This document shows positions 18,022 through 30,137 of a stretch of 64,000 nucleotides of DNA, in pieces. The position numbers and the translations under genes were made by a program. The notes below the pieces were generated by a model. That model saw only the letters and a program-made list of their open reading frames with translations. It had not been told where the DNA came from and ran no database searches. Every line of letters begins with the position of its first letter. Position 1 is the first letter of the stretch. Source of the stretch: Candidatus Sedimenticola endophacoides (GTDB lineage: Bacteria > Pseudomonadota > Gammaproteobacteria > Chromatiales > Chromatiaceae); contig PQCP01000104.1 of assembly GCA_003062205.1 (NCBI GenBank), positions 38,901-102,900 on the forward strand. The letters run 5' to 3'.

Positions 18022-18472
18022 CCAGATCCAGTACCGCCTGGGCGTGTCCCTTGGGCTTGACGTTGTAGAGGGCGTGGCGCACGGTGCCGGCGCGGTCGAT
18101 GATGAAGGTGGAGCGGACGATGCCCATGCGTTTCTCACCGTGGGCCTCGCGCTCCTGCCAGACGCCGTAGTCCTGGCACACCGTGCCGTCGATGTCGGCC
18201 AGCAGGCGGATGGTCAGGCCGTGTTTGTCACGGAAGGCGCCGTGACTCAGGCAGTTGTCCATGCTGATGCCGATGATCTCGGTGCCGGTCGCCTCGAACT
18301 CCTCGCTCAGGTCGGAGAAGTCGATTGCCTCCATGGTGCAGCCCGGGGTGTCGTCCTTGGGGTAGAAGTAGATCACCAGATTGCGTCGGCCGATGAAATC
18401 CGAGAGCTGCGTCAGCTCCAGATCGGCGCCGGGCAGTTCGAAGCCGGGGGCCTTGTCACCGGTTGCAAGCAT
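18008..18472 (-). CDS. bcp: Peroxiredoxin of the Bcp/PrxQ group
   Basis: A 154-aa thiol peroxidase. The peroxidatic Cys45 sits in FYPKDDTPGCTMEA. The resolving Cys found five residues later in many Bcp proteins is replaced by Ile50, so the enzyme may be of one-Cys type or use Cys74 (MDNCLSH) instead. It reduces hydrogen peroxide and organic hydroperoxides at the expense of thioredoxin in known family members. The start ATG at 18472 has GGGGAG upstream. The frame is open further upstream, but the alignment with the family starts here. Confidence 0.93.
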   Translation of the reverse strand: MLATGDKAPGFELPGADLELTQLSDFIGRRNLVIYFYPKDDTPGCTMEAIDFSDLSEEFEATGTEIIGISMDNCLSHGAFRDKHGLTIRLLADIDGTVCQDYGVWQEREAHGEKRMGIVRSTFIIDRAGTVRHALYNVKPKGHAQAVLDLVRTL

Positions 18473-18632
18473 CTCTCCCCTCCAGTACGAATGCGGATCG
18501 GTTATTGTGGTCTGTGTGGGGAGACTGTATTGGCGAATTCGGGGCGCGTCAATATGGCCGCGCGGGTCTCCGCGGGTGTCCACGGGTGGGGCGCTCCAGA
18601 CACCCCACCGCGCGGCGGCGCACCCGCGTCCT

Positions 18633-22334
<3,702 letters not shown>

Positions 22335-22408
22335 GGTTTCTCTGGTTCCGTGGATGTGAATCGGGAGCGGCCCGTGATTATAGAGCCAGGAGGGTGGGCG
22401 GGGAAATG

Positions 22409-23044
22409 CTAGCCGGGTCGGCGCACCCGGCGCGGGGCGGCCCTGGGCACATGGGTGCGCGGTTCACCGCCGTGCTGGCGGGTGTACTCGTACATGACGA
22501 TGGAGGCGGCGACGCTCACGTTGAGGCTCTCGACCCGGCCATACTGGGGGATGCTCAGTTTGCGGATCCCGGGATAGTCGCCGGGATCGAAGCTCAGGCC
22601 GCGCTCCTCGTGGCCGAAGATGAAGGCGCACTTGCGCGGGAAGCGCACCCCGGTCAAATGCTCCCCCTGGTCCGCCTCCAGGGTGTAGAGGGTGTAGCCC
22701 TCCCGCGTCAGCGCGTCGTAACTCTGGGCGAACTCGTCGTGGAAGCGGGCCGGGACACTCTTCAACCCCCCCTTGGCGGCGGTCGGGTCGAAGGGGCCGA
22801 TGTTGATCAGGTGAACCGCGGCGGCGCCGAACGCATCGGCGCTGCGGAAGATCTTCGGTACGTTGTATCCCGCCTTGAGGTGGTCCAGGACGATCACGAA
22901 GGGGTGGGCCCCCGGCTGCGCCAGCAGATTGCGCCGGCGGTGCTTCTCATAGCGCCGCAGGGCCTGATTCCGATCAAATTTCCGCGATTTTCTCAGGGGC
23001 ATGGGAGGGTTTTCCGCCAATCGGGGTGCCGAACGTGGCATCAT
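22409..23044 (-). CDS. TrmH-family RNA 2'-O-methyltransferase
   Basis: A SPOUT-fold methyltransferase of about 211 aa. The family signatures are [20 protein letters not shown] near the start, the AdoMet-knot segment [13 protein letters not shown], and [20 protein letters not shown] near the end. It probably methylates a tRNA or rRNA ribose; the target is not clear. The start chosen, ATG 23044 with GGAAAGG upstream, gives 14 extra residues before [13 protein letters not shown]; the second ATG (23002) has no ribosome binding site. The last 20 residues are rich in Arg and Pro. Confidence 0.85.
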   Translation of the reverse strand: MMPRSAPRLAENPPMPLRKSRKFDRNQALRRYEKHRRRNLLAQPGAHPFVIVLDHLKAGYNVPKIFRSADAFGAAAVHLINIGPFDPTAAKGGLKSVPARFHDEFAQSYDALTREGYTLYTLEADQGEHLTGVRFPRKCAFIFGHEERGLSFDPGDYPGIRKLSIPQYGRVESLNVSVAASIVMYEYTRQHGGEPRTHVPRAAPRRVRRPG

Positions 23045-23131
23045 AGGGCCTTTCCGTGGTCTGGGAAACAGGCTGAATCCATGACTGGGTTGGGGAAATA
23101 GACGATCACAGCAAGCGAAGAGGAGCAGCAG

Positions 23132-23563
23132 ATGACCCAAGCAAAGATGGGCGACACCGTTAAGGTTCACTACACCGGTACCTTCGACGACGGCACCCAG
23201 TTCGACTCTTCCCAGGGCAGCGAGCCGCTGGAGGTGACCCTGGGCCAGGGGCAGGTGATTCCCGGGTTCGAGGCGGCTCTGGAGGGGATGACGGCGGGAG
23301 AGACCAAGAGCGTCCACATCCCCGCCGAGATGGCCTACGGCGAGTACTCTCCGGAGATGGTGCAGGAGGTGGAGCGCACGGCGATCCCGGAGGAGATCGA
23401 ACTGTCGCTGGGGATCCAGTTGCAGGCCCACGCCCCCGACGGAACCCCCTTCATGCTGGTGGTCACCGGACTCAACGACGAGACCGTGACCCTGGATGCG
23501 AACCACCCGCTGGCCGGCAAGGCCCTCAACTTCGCCCTGGAGATGGTCGCCATCAACGCCTGA
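23132..23563 (+). CDS. FKBP-type peptidyl-prolyl isomerase (SlyD/FkpB-like)
   Basis: A 143-aa cytoplasmic isomerase. The sequence VKVHYTGTFDDGTQFDSSQ, then VIPGFEAALEGMTAGE, are FKBP signatures. The insert-in-flap domain (residues 70-120) and NHPLAGKALNF near the C terminus are those of SlyD/FkpB. There is no His-rich metal-binding tail. Proteins of this group catalyse proline isomerisation and act as chaperones. A strong GAGGAG lies ahead of the ATG. It is followed 19 bases later by the phosphodiesterase gene. Confidence 0.92.
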   Translation: MTQAKMGDTVKVHYTGTFDDGTQFDSSQGSEPLEVTLGQGQVIPGFEAALEGMTAGETKSVHIPAEMAYGEYSPEMVQEVERTAIPEEIELSLGIQLQAHAPDGTPFMLVVTGLNDETVTLDANHPLAGKALNFALEMVAINA

Positions 23564-23582
23564 TGCGCTGCCGGGGCAGGCC

Positions 23583-24740
23583 ATGATCACGCCCGACTAC
23601 CAAGGCGGCGGCATCACCAACCTGATGGCCTCGGTCGCGCAGGGACTGGGGGGGCGCCCGAGCGGCTACCCGCCGGCGCCCCTGGTCGACCCGGCGGCCC
23701 TGGCGGGGGCCGCCAATGTCCTGTTGCTGGTGATCGACGGTCTGGGGTACGACTACCTTCAGCGCCATGGCGCGGGCGGCTTCCTGCAGAGCAACTGCCA
23801 GGGGCGCCTGACCTCGGTCTGCCCCTCCACCACCGCCAGCGCCATCCCCACCTTCCTGTTCGGCGTCCCGCCCCAGCAGCACGGCTTCACCGGCTGGTTC
23901 GGCTACTACCGGGAACTCGGCAGCGTGCTGGCGGTGCTGCCGTTTCGACCGCGCCACGGCGGGGCTCCGCTCGGGACTCAGGAGATCAGTCCGCGCGCGC
24001 TGTGCGGTCGGGAGCCGCTCAGCGAGTCGCTCGCCGTGCCCTCGCTGGCGGTGATGCCGGAGTGGATCGCCGACTCCGATTTCAACCGGGCCTTTCAGGG
24101 CCCGGCCCGGCTCGCCCGCTACCGCGACATGGAGACCTTTTTCGACTGCTGCGCCGCCGGGTTGCGGGGCGGGGGGCGGCACTATGTATACGCCTACTGG
24201 CCCGAGTTCGACGCCCTGGCCCATGAATTCGGGGTCGCCAGTCCCCAGGTGGCCGAGCACCTCGCGCGGCTGGAGGCCGGTCTGGAGCGGCTGCAACGCC
24301 GGATCGCGGGCAGCGACACCCTGGTGCTGGTCACCGCCGATCATGGCATGATCGACTCGCCCCCGGAGCGCACCATCCTGTTGGGGCAGCACCCGGTGCT
24401 GGCCGACAGCCTGGTGCTGCCGCTGTGCGGCGAGCCGCGCTTCGCCTACGCCTATTTGCGAAGTGGCCGCGAGCAGGCGTTTCGGGAGTACATCACCGGC
24501 GAGCTCGCCCACGCCATCGACCTGCACCCCTCGGGCCGCCTGCTGGAGCAGGGGTGGTTCGGCAGCGGCCCGCCCCACCCGCGCCTGCACCAGCGCATCG
24601 GCGACTATGCGCTGGTGCTGCGCGACAACTACAAAATCAAGGATTTCATCCTGGGTGAACATCCGCACCTGCACATCGGGGTGCACGGCGGTGTCTCGCA
24701 GGCGGAGATGTACGTGCCGCTGATCCGCTGGGAGAGTTGA
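23583..24740 (+). CDS. Type I phosphodiesterase/nucleotide pyrophosphatase family protein
   Basis: A 385-aa member of the alkaline phosphatase-like superfamily. The metal and nucleophile motif is in VLLLVIDGLGYDYLQ and CPSTTASAIPTFLFG (Thr nucleophile), and later metal ligands are in VTADHGMID and the final HLHIGVHGG. It would hydrolyse a phosphodiester or phosphomonoester, substrate unknown. It has no signal peptide, so the site is presumably cytoplasmic. The ATG at 23583 was chosen because the family alignment begins at MITPDY; the longer frame upstream overlaps the isomerase gene. Confidence 0.85.
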   Translation: MITPDYQGGGITNLMASVAQGLGGRPSGYPPAPLVDPAALAGAANVLLLVIDGLGYDYLQRHGAGGFLQSNCQGRLTSVCPSTTASAIPTFLFGVPPQQHGFTGWFGYYRELGSVLAVLPFRPRHGGAPLGTQEISPRALCGREPLSESLAVPSLAVMPEWIADSDFNRAFQGPARLARYRDMETFFDCCAAGLRGGGRHYVYAYWPEFDALAHEFGVASPQVAEHLARLEAGLERLQRRIAGSDTLVLVTADHGMIDSPPERTILLGQHPVLADSLVLPLCGEPRFAYAYLRSGREQAFREYITGELAHAIDLHPSGRLLEQGWFGSGPPHPRLHQRIGDYALVLRDNYKIKDFILGEHPHLHIGVHGGVSQAEMYVPLIRWES

Positions 24741-24835
24741 GCGCCCGCTCCCCGCGGCTACTCCGGGCGCTTCGTGTGAGATACACTGAACCCTTGAGGG
24801 GTCCTTCGCCCTGGAACTGAAGTGAGAGCGTTACC

Positions 24836-26392
24836 GTGAAGCTGAAAAATATCCTGCTGCTGCTGATCCTGGCCGGCGCCACCGTCTATGGCGGCATCAA
24901 GGGGTATATCCATCACCAGGCCGGGGCCCGTTTGGATGAGTTGGTGCGCATCGCCGCGCCCTTCGTGCGGATCGAATACGACGGCATCAGCAGTCGCCTG
25001 GAGGGGGTTCTGGCGGTCGACGGGGTGCGCCTCTCGCCCACCGACGGTTATGATCTGGTCACCCTGCGCCGGGTGGAGATCGAGGGCGACGGGCTTGGCT
25101 TTTTGTTCGATCTGGGAGAGGGCTTCGCCCGCCAGCCGCCCACCCGCCTGAAGGCGCGGCTGCTCGGGATGGAGGTGCCGCTCGCCGGCACCCTGCGGCC
25201 CTCGCTCGGCATGGCCGGCGAGGATGCCGGCTGCACCCTCGCCGGTGTGTTGCGCCATGCGGATCTCAAAGCCCTGGGGCACACCCTGATCGACCTGGAC
25301 GCCGATGCCGAATACCTGCTCGACACCATGGCCGGGGAGCTGAGCCTGCGCCTCGGCTACCGCATGCACGGTCTCCAGTCGCTGAGTGCGGAGATCCTGG
25401 TGGGCGGGGTGGGGGAGCTGACGGCGCTGGCCACCAGCGAGGTGCCGGAGGTGCGCCGGGTCGATATCCGCTACACCCTGGAACCGGAGTACATCAAGGC
25501 CCTGATCGGCCACTGCGCCGGGCAGGGGGGCGTCGCCCCCCAGCACTTCGTCAACGGACTGTTTCAGCAGGAGAGCGGGCACTACCTGCGCACCCTCGGC
25601 ATCGTCCCCGGCCCGGGCCTCATGGAGGCGCTCAAGGAGCTGGTCACCCAGGGTGGCGAGGTGCGGCTGCGGGCGGAGCCGGCCCCCGGCTTGAAGCCGC
25701 AGGCGCTGCAGGGCTATCGCCCGGAGGATGCGGTGCGCATGCTGGGGCTGAGCGTCAGCGTCAACGAGCGGCCGGTCACCGATCTGAGCTATTCGCACCA
25801 GGGGGGCGGGCGCGGCGCGGCGGCGCGTGCGGAGGCCGGTGCGGCACCGGAGGAGGCGGCGCGGCGGCCGCAGCGTCAGTACTATGCTCCGGTGGGGCTC
25901 GATCAGCTGGAGCGTTATCTCGGACGCTAACCGCCATGGAGAGCGAAGCGAAGGCGGTTAGTCCCCGATAGGCGTAGGCGCGGTTGTATGGCCGCAGTTA
26001 CGACCGATAGGGAGTGACGTAGGGCATACAAATAGCGCATCCGACACGCCGTAGAGTCATTGTGGTCATCATGACGGAGTTGCGCACGAGCAGCTTTGCT
26101 GCAATGTGCGGGACGGAGTCGTGATGAGCGCAGGACGGTCGGGGCAGTAACGGCTGTCGCGTTGGCGAGTCGATTTTGGGGACTGGGATGTCCCAAAATC
26201 TTTCACGAGGTAGCGACACTCTTGAGGCCCGTGAAGGTGTTCACCAAGGACAGCGAGACGCCCAAGGAGGGGATTCTGGATGCGGTACAGGGCGATCGCC
26301 TGAGTGTCCTGCAGCGGCTCTACGGGGGCTCCATGACCGCGATCGTGCGCAAGGAGCTGGTAACCCGGGTCGAGGTGTTGCAGAGCCGTTAG
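24836..26392 (+). CDS. Membrane-anchored protein of unknown function, split by element copy 3
   Basis: The first part, GTG 24836 to 25924, codes for 363 residues ending LDQLERYLG. There the element intervenes and gives CGC TAA. The second part, 26225-26392, continues in the same phase with RPVKVFTKDSETPKEGILDA and ends after 55 residues. Exact excision yields 418 aa. The N terminus has one hydrophobic segment (NILLLLILAGATVYGGI), suggesting an inner-membrane anchor facing the periplasm. The last 55 residues look like a small beta-barrel tail (LGRPVKV...EGILDAVQGDRL...TRVEVL), and the break falls inside it. The tail alone is unlikely to be a separate protein. The family is not known to me. Confidence 0.8.
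25925..26224 (+). mobile_element. 300-bp intron-like element, copy 3
   Basis: Complete copy inserted between codons GGA and AGG of the host gene (phase 0, sense). Left flank TATCTCGGA, right flank AGGCCCGTGAAG; there is no repeated target sequence. The interrupted reading frame meets Arg-stop at element bases 1-6. Joining the flanks restores ERYLG-RPVKVF in one frame. Confidence 0.96.
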
Positions 26393-26514
26393 CGCGATCT
26401 CTTTCCTTTCGCCTCGGGGCGGCTACACTCAAGTGGCTGAAATAACAAAGACGAGCCCCGGAACGGCCCCGCGCGGGTCGCCCGGGCCGGGGCGACTGCG
26501 AAGGAGGAGATGAG

Positions 26515-27303
26515 ATGAGACCCATTCTGCTGGGGATGTTGCTTTGCGCCCTCCCGGCTGCCCCCCAGGCGGCGGTGGTCGGCGAGGAGGTGGTGTACCG
26601 GCTGGGCGACGATCGGTTCCAGGGCTATGTCGCCTATGACGATGGGCTCCCGGGCCGGCGTCCCGGGGTGCTGGTGGTGCACGAATGGTGGGGTCACAAC
26701 GGCTATGCGCGGCGCCGTGCCGAGATGCTGGCGCAGCTCGGCTATACGGCGCTGGCGGTCGACATGTACGGCGACGGGCGGCAGGCGGAGCACCCTGCGG
26801 ACGCCAAGAAGTTCTCCGCCGCGGTGAAGGCGAACATGGAGATGGCCGCCGCCCGCTTCCAGGCGGGGGTGGAGCGGCTGCGCGCCCACCCCACGGTTGA
26901 CTCCGGGCGCCTCTCGGCCATCGGCTACTGCTTTGGTGGCGGTATCGTCCTGGAGATGGCGCGGCGCGGCGCCGAGTTGGATGCCGTCGCCAGCTTCCAC
27001 GGCAGTCTCACCACCACCTCCCCGGCCACCCCCGGTGTGGTCCGTGCGCAGGTGCTGGTGTTCAACGGTGCGGCCGACCCGATGGTCAAGCCGGAGCATG
27101 TCGACGCCTTCCGGGCGGAGATGGAGGCGGCGGGGGTCCGCTACAGCCTGACCGATTACCCGGGGGCGCGGCACGCCTTCACCAATCCCGAGGCGGATGC
27201 CCTGGGGGAGCGCTTCAGCATGCCCATCGCCTACCATGCGGAGGCGGACCGGGCCTCCTGGGCGGCGCTGGTCGAGGCCCTGGCCGGGATCTATCCCCGC
27301 TGA
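26515..27303 (+). CDS. Dienelactone hydrolase family protein, exported
   Basis: A 262-aa alpha/beta hydrolase. A short signal peptide (MRPILLGMLLCALPAAPQAA) suggests export to the periplasm. The family landmarks are the VLVVHEWWG strand, the nucleophile elbow GYCFGG with Cys as nucleophile, the acid residue in VFNGAADPMV, and His in GARHAFTNP. These form the Cys-Asp-His triad of dienelactone hydrolases. The true substrate is unknown; exported members are common and poorly studied. A strong GGAGGAGA lies ahead of the ATG. Confidence 0.9.
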   Translation: MRPILLGMLLCALPAAPQAAVVGEEVVYRLGDDRFQGYVAYDDGLPGRRPGVLVVHEWWGHNGYARRRAEMLAQLGYTALAVDMYGDGRQAEHPADAKKFSAAVKANMEMAAARFQAGVERLRAHPTVDSGRLSAIGYCFGGGIVLEMARRGAELDAVASFHGSLTTTSPATPGVVRAQVLVFNGAADPMVKPEHVDAFRAEMEAAGVRYSLTDYPGARHAFTNPEADALGERFSMPIAYHAEADRASWAALVEALAGIYPR

Positions 27304-27316
27304 GCCGGGCCGACGC

Positions 27317-27919
27317 TTGGGCATCCTCTATTACATCCACGATCCGATGTGCTCCTGGTGCTGGGCCTTCCGCCCGGCCTGGGAGCGGATCGTCCACGGC
27401 CTGCCGCCCGGGATCGAGCCGCGGCTGCTGCTCGGCGGACTGGCGCCGGACTGCGACCAGCCGATGCCCGAGGCGCTGCGGCGCAAACTGCGCGGCGTCT
27501 GGCGCACCATCCAGCGGCAGGTGCCCGGCACCCCCTTCAACTTCGCATTCTGGGAGCGTTGCACTCCGCGCCGCTCCACCTACCCCGCCTGCCGCGCGGT
27601 GATCGCTGCGCGCCGTCAGTCCCCGCGCAGTGAAGAGGCGATGATCCTGGCCATCCAGCGGGCCTACTATCTCCAGGCGCGCAACCCCTCCGACGCGCAG
27701 ACCCTGTGTGACCTGGCCGCCGCCTTGGGGCTTGATCCGGCGCGCTTTGCCAGTGATCTGGCCTCGCCCGGGGTGGACGCGGCGCTGCGGGGGGAGATCG
27801 AACAGGGCGCGCGCCTGGGGGTTCGCACCTTCCCCTCCCTGGTCCTGGTGGACGGGGCGCGAACCCGGCACCTGCCTCACGACTACCTCGACCCGGATCT
27901 GGTGCTGGCCCGGCTGTGA
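27317..27919 (+). CDS. DsbA-family thioredoxin-fold protein
   Basis: A 200-aa protein with a thioredoxin-like start (ILYYIHDPMCSWCWAFRPAW) and active-site motif CSWC, as in the DsbA/FrnE group. A helical insertion and the cis-Pro region TFPSLVL (VRTFPSL) follow. No signal peptide is present, so it is probably cytoplasmic. The most fitting start is a TTG at 27317, thirteen bases after the previous stop; no ATG exists before the active site. It is likely cotranscribed with the hydrolase upstream. Confidence 0.83.
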   Translation: MGILYYIHDPMCSWCWAFRPAWERIVHGLPPGIEPRLLLGGLAPDCDQPMPEALRRKLRGVWRTIQRQVPGTPFNFAFWERCTPRRSTYPACRAVIAARRQSPRSEEAMILAIQRAYYLQARNPSDAQTLCDLAAALGLDPARFASDLASPGVDAALRGEIEQGARLGVRTFPSLVLVDGARTRHLPHDYLDPDLVLARL

Positions 27920-27969
27920 CGCTTACTCCAGGGTGATGATGCGGTCCCGGCCCGCCGGGCGGAAGCGCC

Positions 27970-28623
27970 TCAGAAGGTGAGCCGGTCGGCGGCTCCGGGG
28001 TCGTCGATGAAGCGGTTGCGGGTGCCCTGGATGGCCTCGATCTCGCGGTTGCGCCGCCGCTCTTCGGCATCCGGCGGGTCAGCGCGGTTCCAGCGCTGGA
28101 GCAGCCGTCCCTGGCGCTTGAACAGGGTCAGGCCGTAGGTCTCGTGCATGTGGAACATGGCCCGGGCGATGTTGCCTCGGACGGCGGGGCGCGGCTCGAC
28201 CAGCCGCTGGCGCGGTCCCAACTCGAAATCACAGCCGCCGAAGCGGCGCTGCTCGCCCGGGATCTCGCCGAAGGCCAGGCTGGCGCGCGCCTCGTTGATG
28301 TCGCTGCGGGCCGGGTAGAGGTTGTGCATGTCCGCCTCGATGCGGTTGAAGCGCGGGCTGCGCTCGCGGCACTGGCGCCGGCTGCGGCAGCCTTCGGCGT
28401 TCATCACCCAGGCCATGGGGAAGACGTGCTCGATGTTGATTCCACGCCCCTTGTCGGGGTCGAAGCGCCGGGCGCAGTAGAGGGTCTCGCCGCCCCCGGC
28501 GTAGAGGCGTCCCCAGAACAGCGGATAGACCTCCCGGTATTCGGTGAAGAAGCGCTGCCCCCGCTCCTGCTCCGGGCAGGCGCTCAGGGGGAGCAGGCAG
28601 AGCAGCAGGAGCAGGGGTCTCAC
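27970..28623 (-). CDS. endA: Endonuclease I family protein
   Basis: A 217-aa exported nuclease. A signal ending in LLPLSAC could be a lipobox. The core matches EndA: INIEHVFPMAW carries the catalytic His, DMHNLYPARSDINEARAS the second conserved block, and the later RGNIARAMFHM the third. It cleaves double-stranded DNA in the periplasm in known homologues. The GTG start overlaps the stop of the preceding short Rof-like frame (GTGA), suggesting coupling. Confidence 0.9.
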   Translation of the reverse strand: MRPLLLLLCLLPLSACPEQERGQRFFTEYREVYPLFWGRLYAGGGETLYCARRFDPDKGRGINIEHVFPMAWVMNAEGCRSRRQCRERSPRFNRIEADMHNLYPARSDINEARASLAFGEIPGEQRRFGGCDFELGPRQRLVEPRPAVRGNIARAMFHMHETYGLTLFKRQGRLLQRWNRADPPDAEERRRNREIEAIQGTRNRFIDDPGAADRLTF

Positions 28624-28772
28624 AGTGGTTTGATCCCGGCGATGCGGTCCAGGCGCAGTTCGAGGCGCTCCCCAGGGTGGTGCTCCAGGTGCAGGTATTC
28701 GACCCCCGCGCGGGCGGCGACATCGCGCACCCTTCCGTCGAGGGTGGTGCCGTCGCCGAGGCGCACGCGCAC
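28620..28772 (-). CDS. Short Rof-like (Rho-binding antiterminator) protein
   Basis: A 50-residue frame starting at a GTG (28772): VRVRLGDGTTLDGRVRDVAA, then RAGVEYLHLE and ELRLDRIAGIKPL. The pattern of strands matches the core of Rof/YaeO proteins, in which the segment NVEYLVVE...ELRLDKI is conserved. Known Rof proteins bind Rho and inhibit termination. The usual N-terminal part with the Asp-Tyr-Leu-Glu helix is missing, because an in-frame TGA lies a few codons before the GTG. So this is a truncated member, a remnant, or has an unrecognised start. It overlaps the endA start by four bases. Confidence 0.55.
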   Translation of the reverse strand: MRVRLGDGTTLDGRVRDVAARAGVEYLHLEHHPGERLELRLDRIAGIKPL

Positions 28773-28801
28773 CGCCGCGCCGCGCGACGCGGGTTGTCAG
28801 G

Positions 28802-29269
28802 CTATGGGCTCAACACGTCGCGCAGCACATCCACGATCAGGCCGCTGGCCTGCTCGATCAGCAGCACGTCGTCGTCCACCAGCACCCGTTCCAGGCCGCT
28901 GGCGGGGCGGGGCAGCATGCCCTCCAGCCCCTCCGGCAGGGTGCGCCTGGCCAGCCCGGGGGGCAGCGTGCCGTTGCGCTCCAGCTGCTTCTCCAGTCCG
29001 GGCGGCAGACGGTCGCGCTTGGCCAGGCCCGGGGGCAGCCCCTTGTGCTTTTTCCCCTTGGCGTGTCTGTCCTTTTTCTTGTGGCCGGGGCGTGACCGCG
29101 TCTGGGGCTCTTCACCATAACGGCCCCGGTAGTAGTCGCGGATGGTCTGGCGCTCCAGCGCCGAGAAGATTTGTCCGCTAAGCGTCTGTCCGTCTGCCGC
29201 CAGGGTGGGCGCGGTGCCGCTGAGCAGGGCCAGTAGTGTGAGGGTGATGATGTGGATGCGATTACTCAT
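28802..29269 (-). CDS. CigR-like secreted protein
   Basis: A 155-aa exported protein. A cleavable signal (ITLTLLALLSGTAPTLAADG) is followed by a short helical part, a highly basic stretch with HKKKDRHAKGKKHKG, and then repeated LPPGLAK/LPPGLEK/LPPGLAR motifs. A final beta-rich segment ends VLVDDDVLLIEQASGLIVDVL. The repeated LPPGL and the ending are characteristic of the anti-virulence regulator CigR/RcnB-like family. Its biochemical role is unknown. Confidence 0.8.
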   Translation of the reverse strand: MSNRIHIITLTLLALLSGTAPTLAADGQTLSGQIFSALERQTIRDYYRGRYGEEPQTRSRPGHKKKDRHAKGKKHKGLPPGLAKRDRLPPGLEKQLERNGTLPPGLARRTLPEGLEGMLPRPASGLERVLVDDDVLLIEQASGLIVDVLRDVLSP

Positions 29270-30137
29270 GGCGGGTCTGTTCCGGGTAGTGGTTCAGGGT
29301 ACGATCATACTCGTCGAAGCCGATCCGGGCACGCAGCTCCGCGAAGCTCAGCATGGCTTGCGGGGTTCGGCCCTGTTTCAGCTCGCCGAGGGCCTCCAGC
29401 ATGGCCGCCGCCGCGCTGCTCAGCAGGGTCAGTGGATAGGCGGCGATCTTGAAGCCGATCGCCTCCAGTTCGGCCGGTGGCAGCAGGGGGGTGTCGCCCT
29501 GTTCGAGCATGTTGGCCATCTTCGGCCCCGGGATCTCGCGGCAGAAGCGCTCCATCTCGGCGCGTTCGCGCGGGGCTTCGAGAAACAGGATGTCGGCCCC
29601 CAGGTCGGCGAAGGCGCGGCAGCGCCACAGCGCCTCGTCCAGGCCGTGGTCGTGGCGGGCGTCGGTGCGCGCCATGATCAGGATGTCGCTCCCGGCCTCG
29701 CGCTGGTCCACCGCGGCGCGGATTCGGTTGAGGGCCTCGTGGCGCCCCACCACCCGTTTGCCCCGGGTGTGGCCGCAGCGCTTGGGTGCCTCCTGATCCT
29801 CGATCATGGCGCAGGCGAATCCGGCCTCCGCATAGCTCCTGACGGTACGGCGTACGTTCATCGGATTGCCGTAGCCGGTGTCGGCGTCGCCGACCACCGG
29901 GATCGTGACGGCGGAGCAGATGCCGCGCCCCTGATCGAGCATCTCGGTTGCCGTGATCAGGCCGGTGTCGGGCACCCCGAGGCGGGCGGCGGCGACGGCG
30001 AAGCCGCTCATGAAGGTGAGGGGAAAGCCGGCCTGTTCGATCAACCGGGCGCTGAAGGCGTCGAAGCAGCAGGGCATGGTGAGGATGCCGGGTTGGGCGA
30101 GGAGGTGGCGCAGGGCCTGGCTGGCGGGTTCGTTCAT
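29262..30137 (-). CDS. Isocitrate lyase/PEP mutase family protein
   Basis: A 291-aa enzyme of the ICL/PEPM superfamily. It has CFDAFSARLIEQAGFPLTFM at the start, the metal-binding DADTGYGN, the motif AMIEDQEAPKRCGH with Cys of the KRCGH signature, and ARTDAR. Such enzymes cleave or form C-C or P-C bonds in 2-methylisocitrate, oxaloacetate or similar acids with Mg2+. The gene could be a methylisocitrate lyase or oxaloacetate decarboxylase; sequence does not decide. The ATG start at 30137 overlaps the stop of the preceding c-di-GMP gene by one base in an ATGA arrangement. Confidence 0.85.
   Translation of the reverse strand: MNEPASQALRHLLAQPGILTMPCCFDAFSARLIEQAGFPLTFMSGFAVAAARLGVPDTGLITATEMLDQGRGICSAVTIPVVGDADTGYGNPMNVRRTVRSYAEAGFACAMIEDQEAPKRCGHTRGKRVVGRHEALNRIRAAVDQREAGSDILIMARTDARHDHGLDEALWRCRAFADLGADILFLEAPRERAEMERFCREIPGPKMANMLEQGDTPLLPPAELEAIGFKIAAYPLTLLSSAAAAMLEALGELKQGRTPQAMLSFAELRARIGFDEYDRTLNHYPEQTRHE

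Noticed and set aside
22335..22408. Cobalamin or SAM riboswitch upstream of metH
   Set aside because: Only about 74 bases separate metH from the next gene, and none of the conserved box sequences was seen.
25925..26224. Insertion sequence or MITE
   Set aside because: The ends (CGCTAACC and CTCTTG) are not inverted repeats of each other, no flanking duplication exists at any copy, and orientation and phase are not random.
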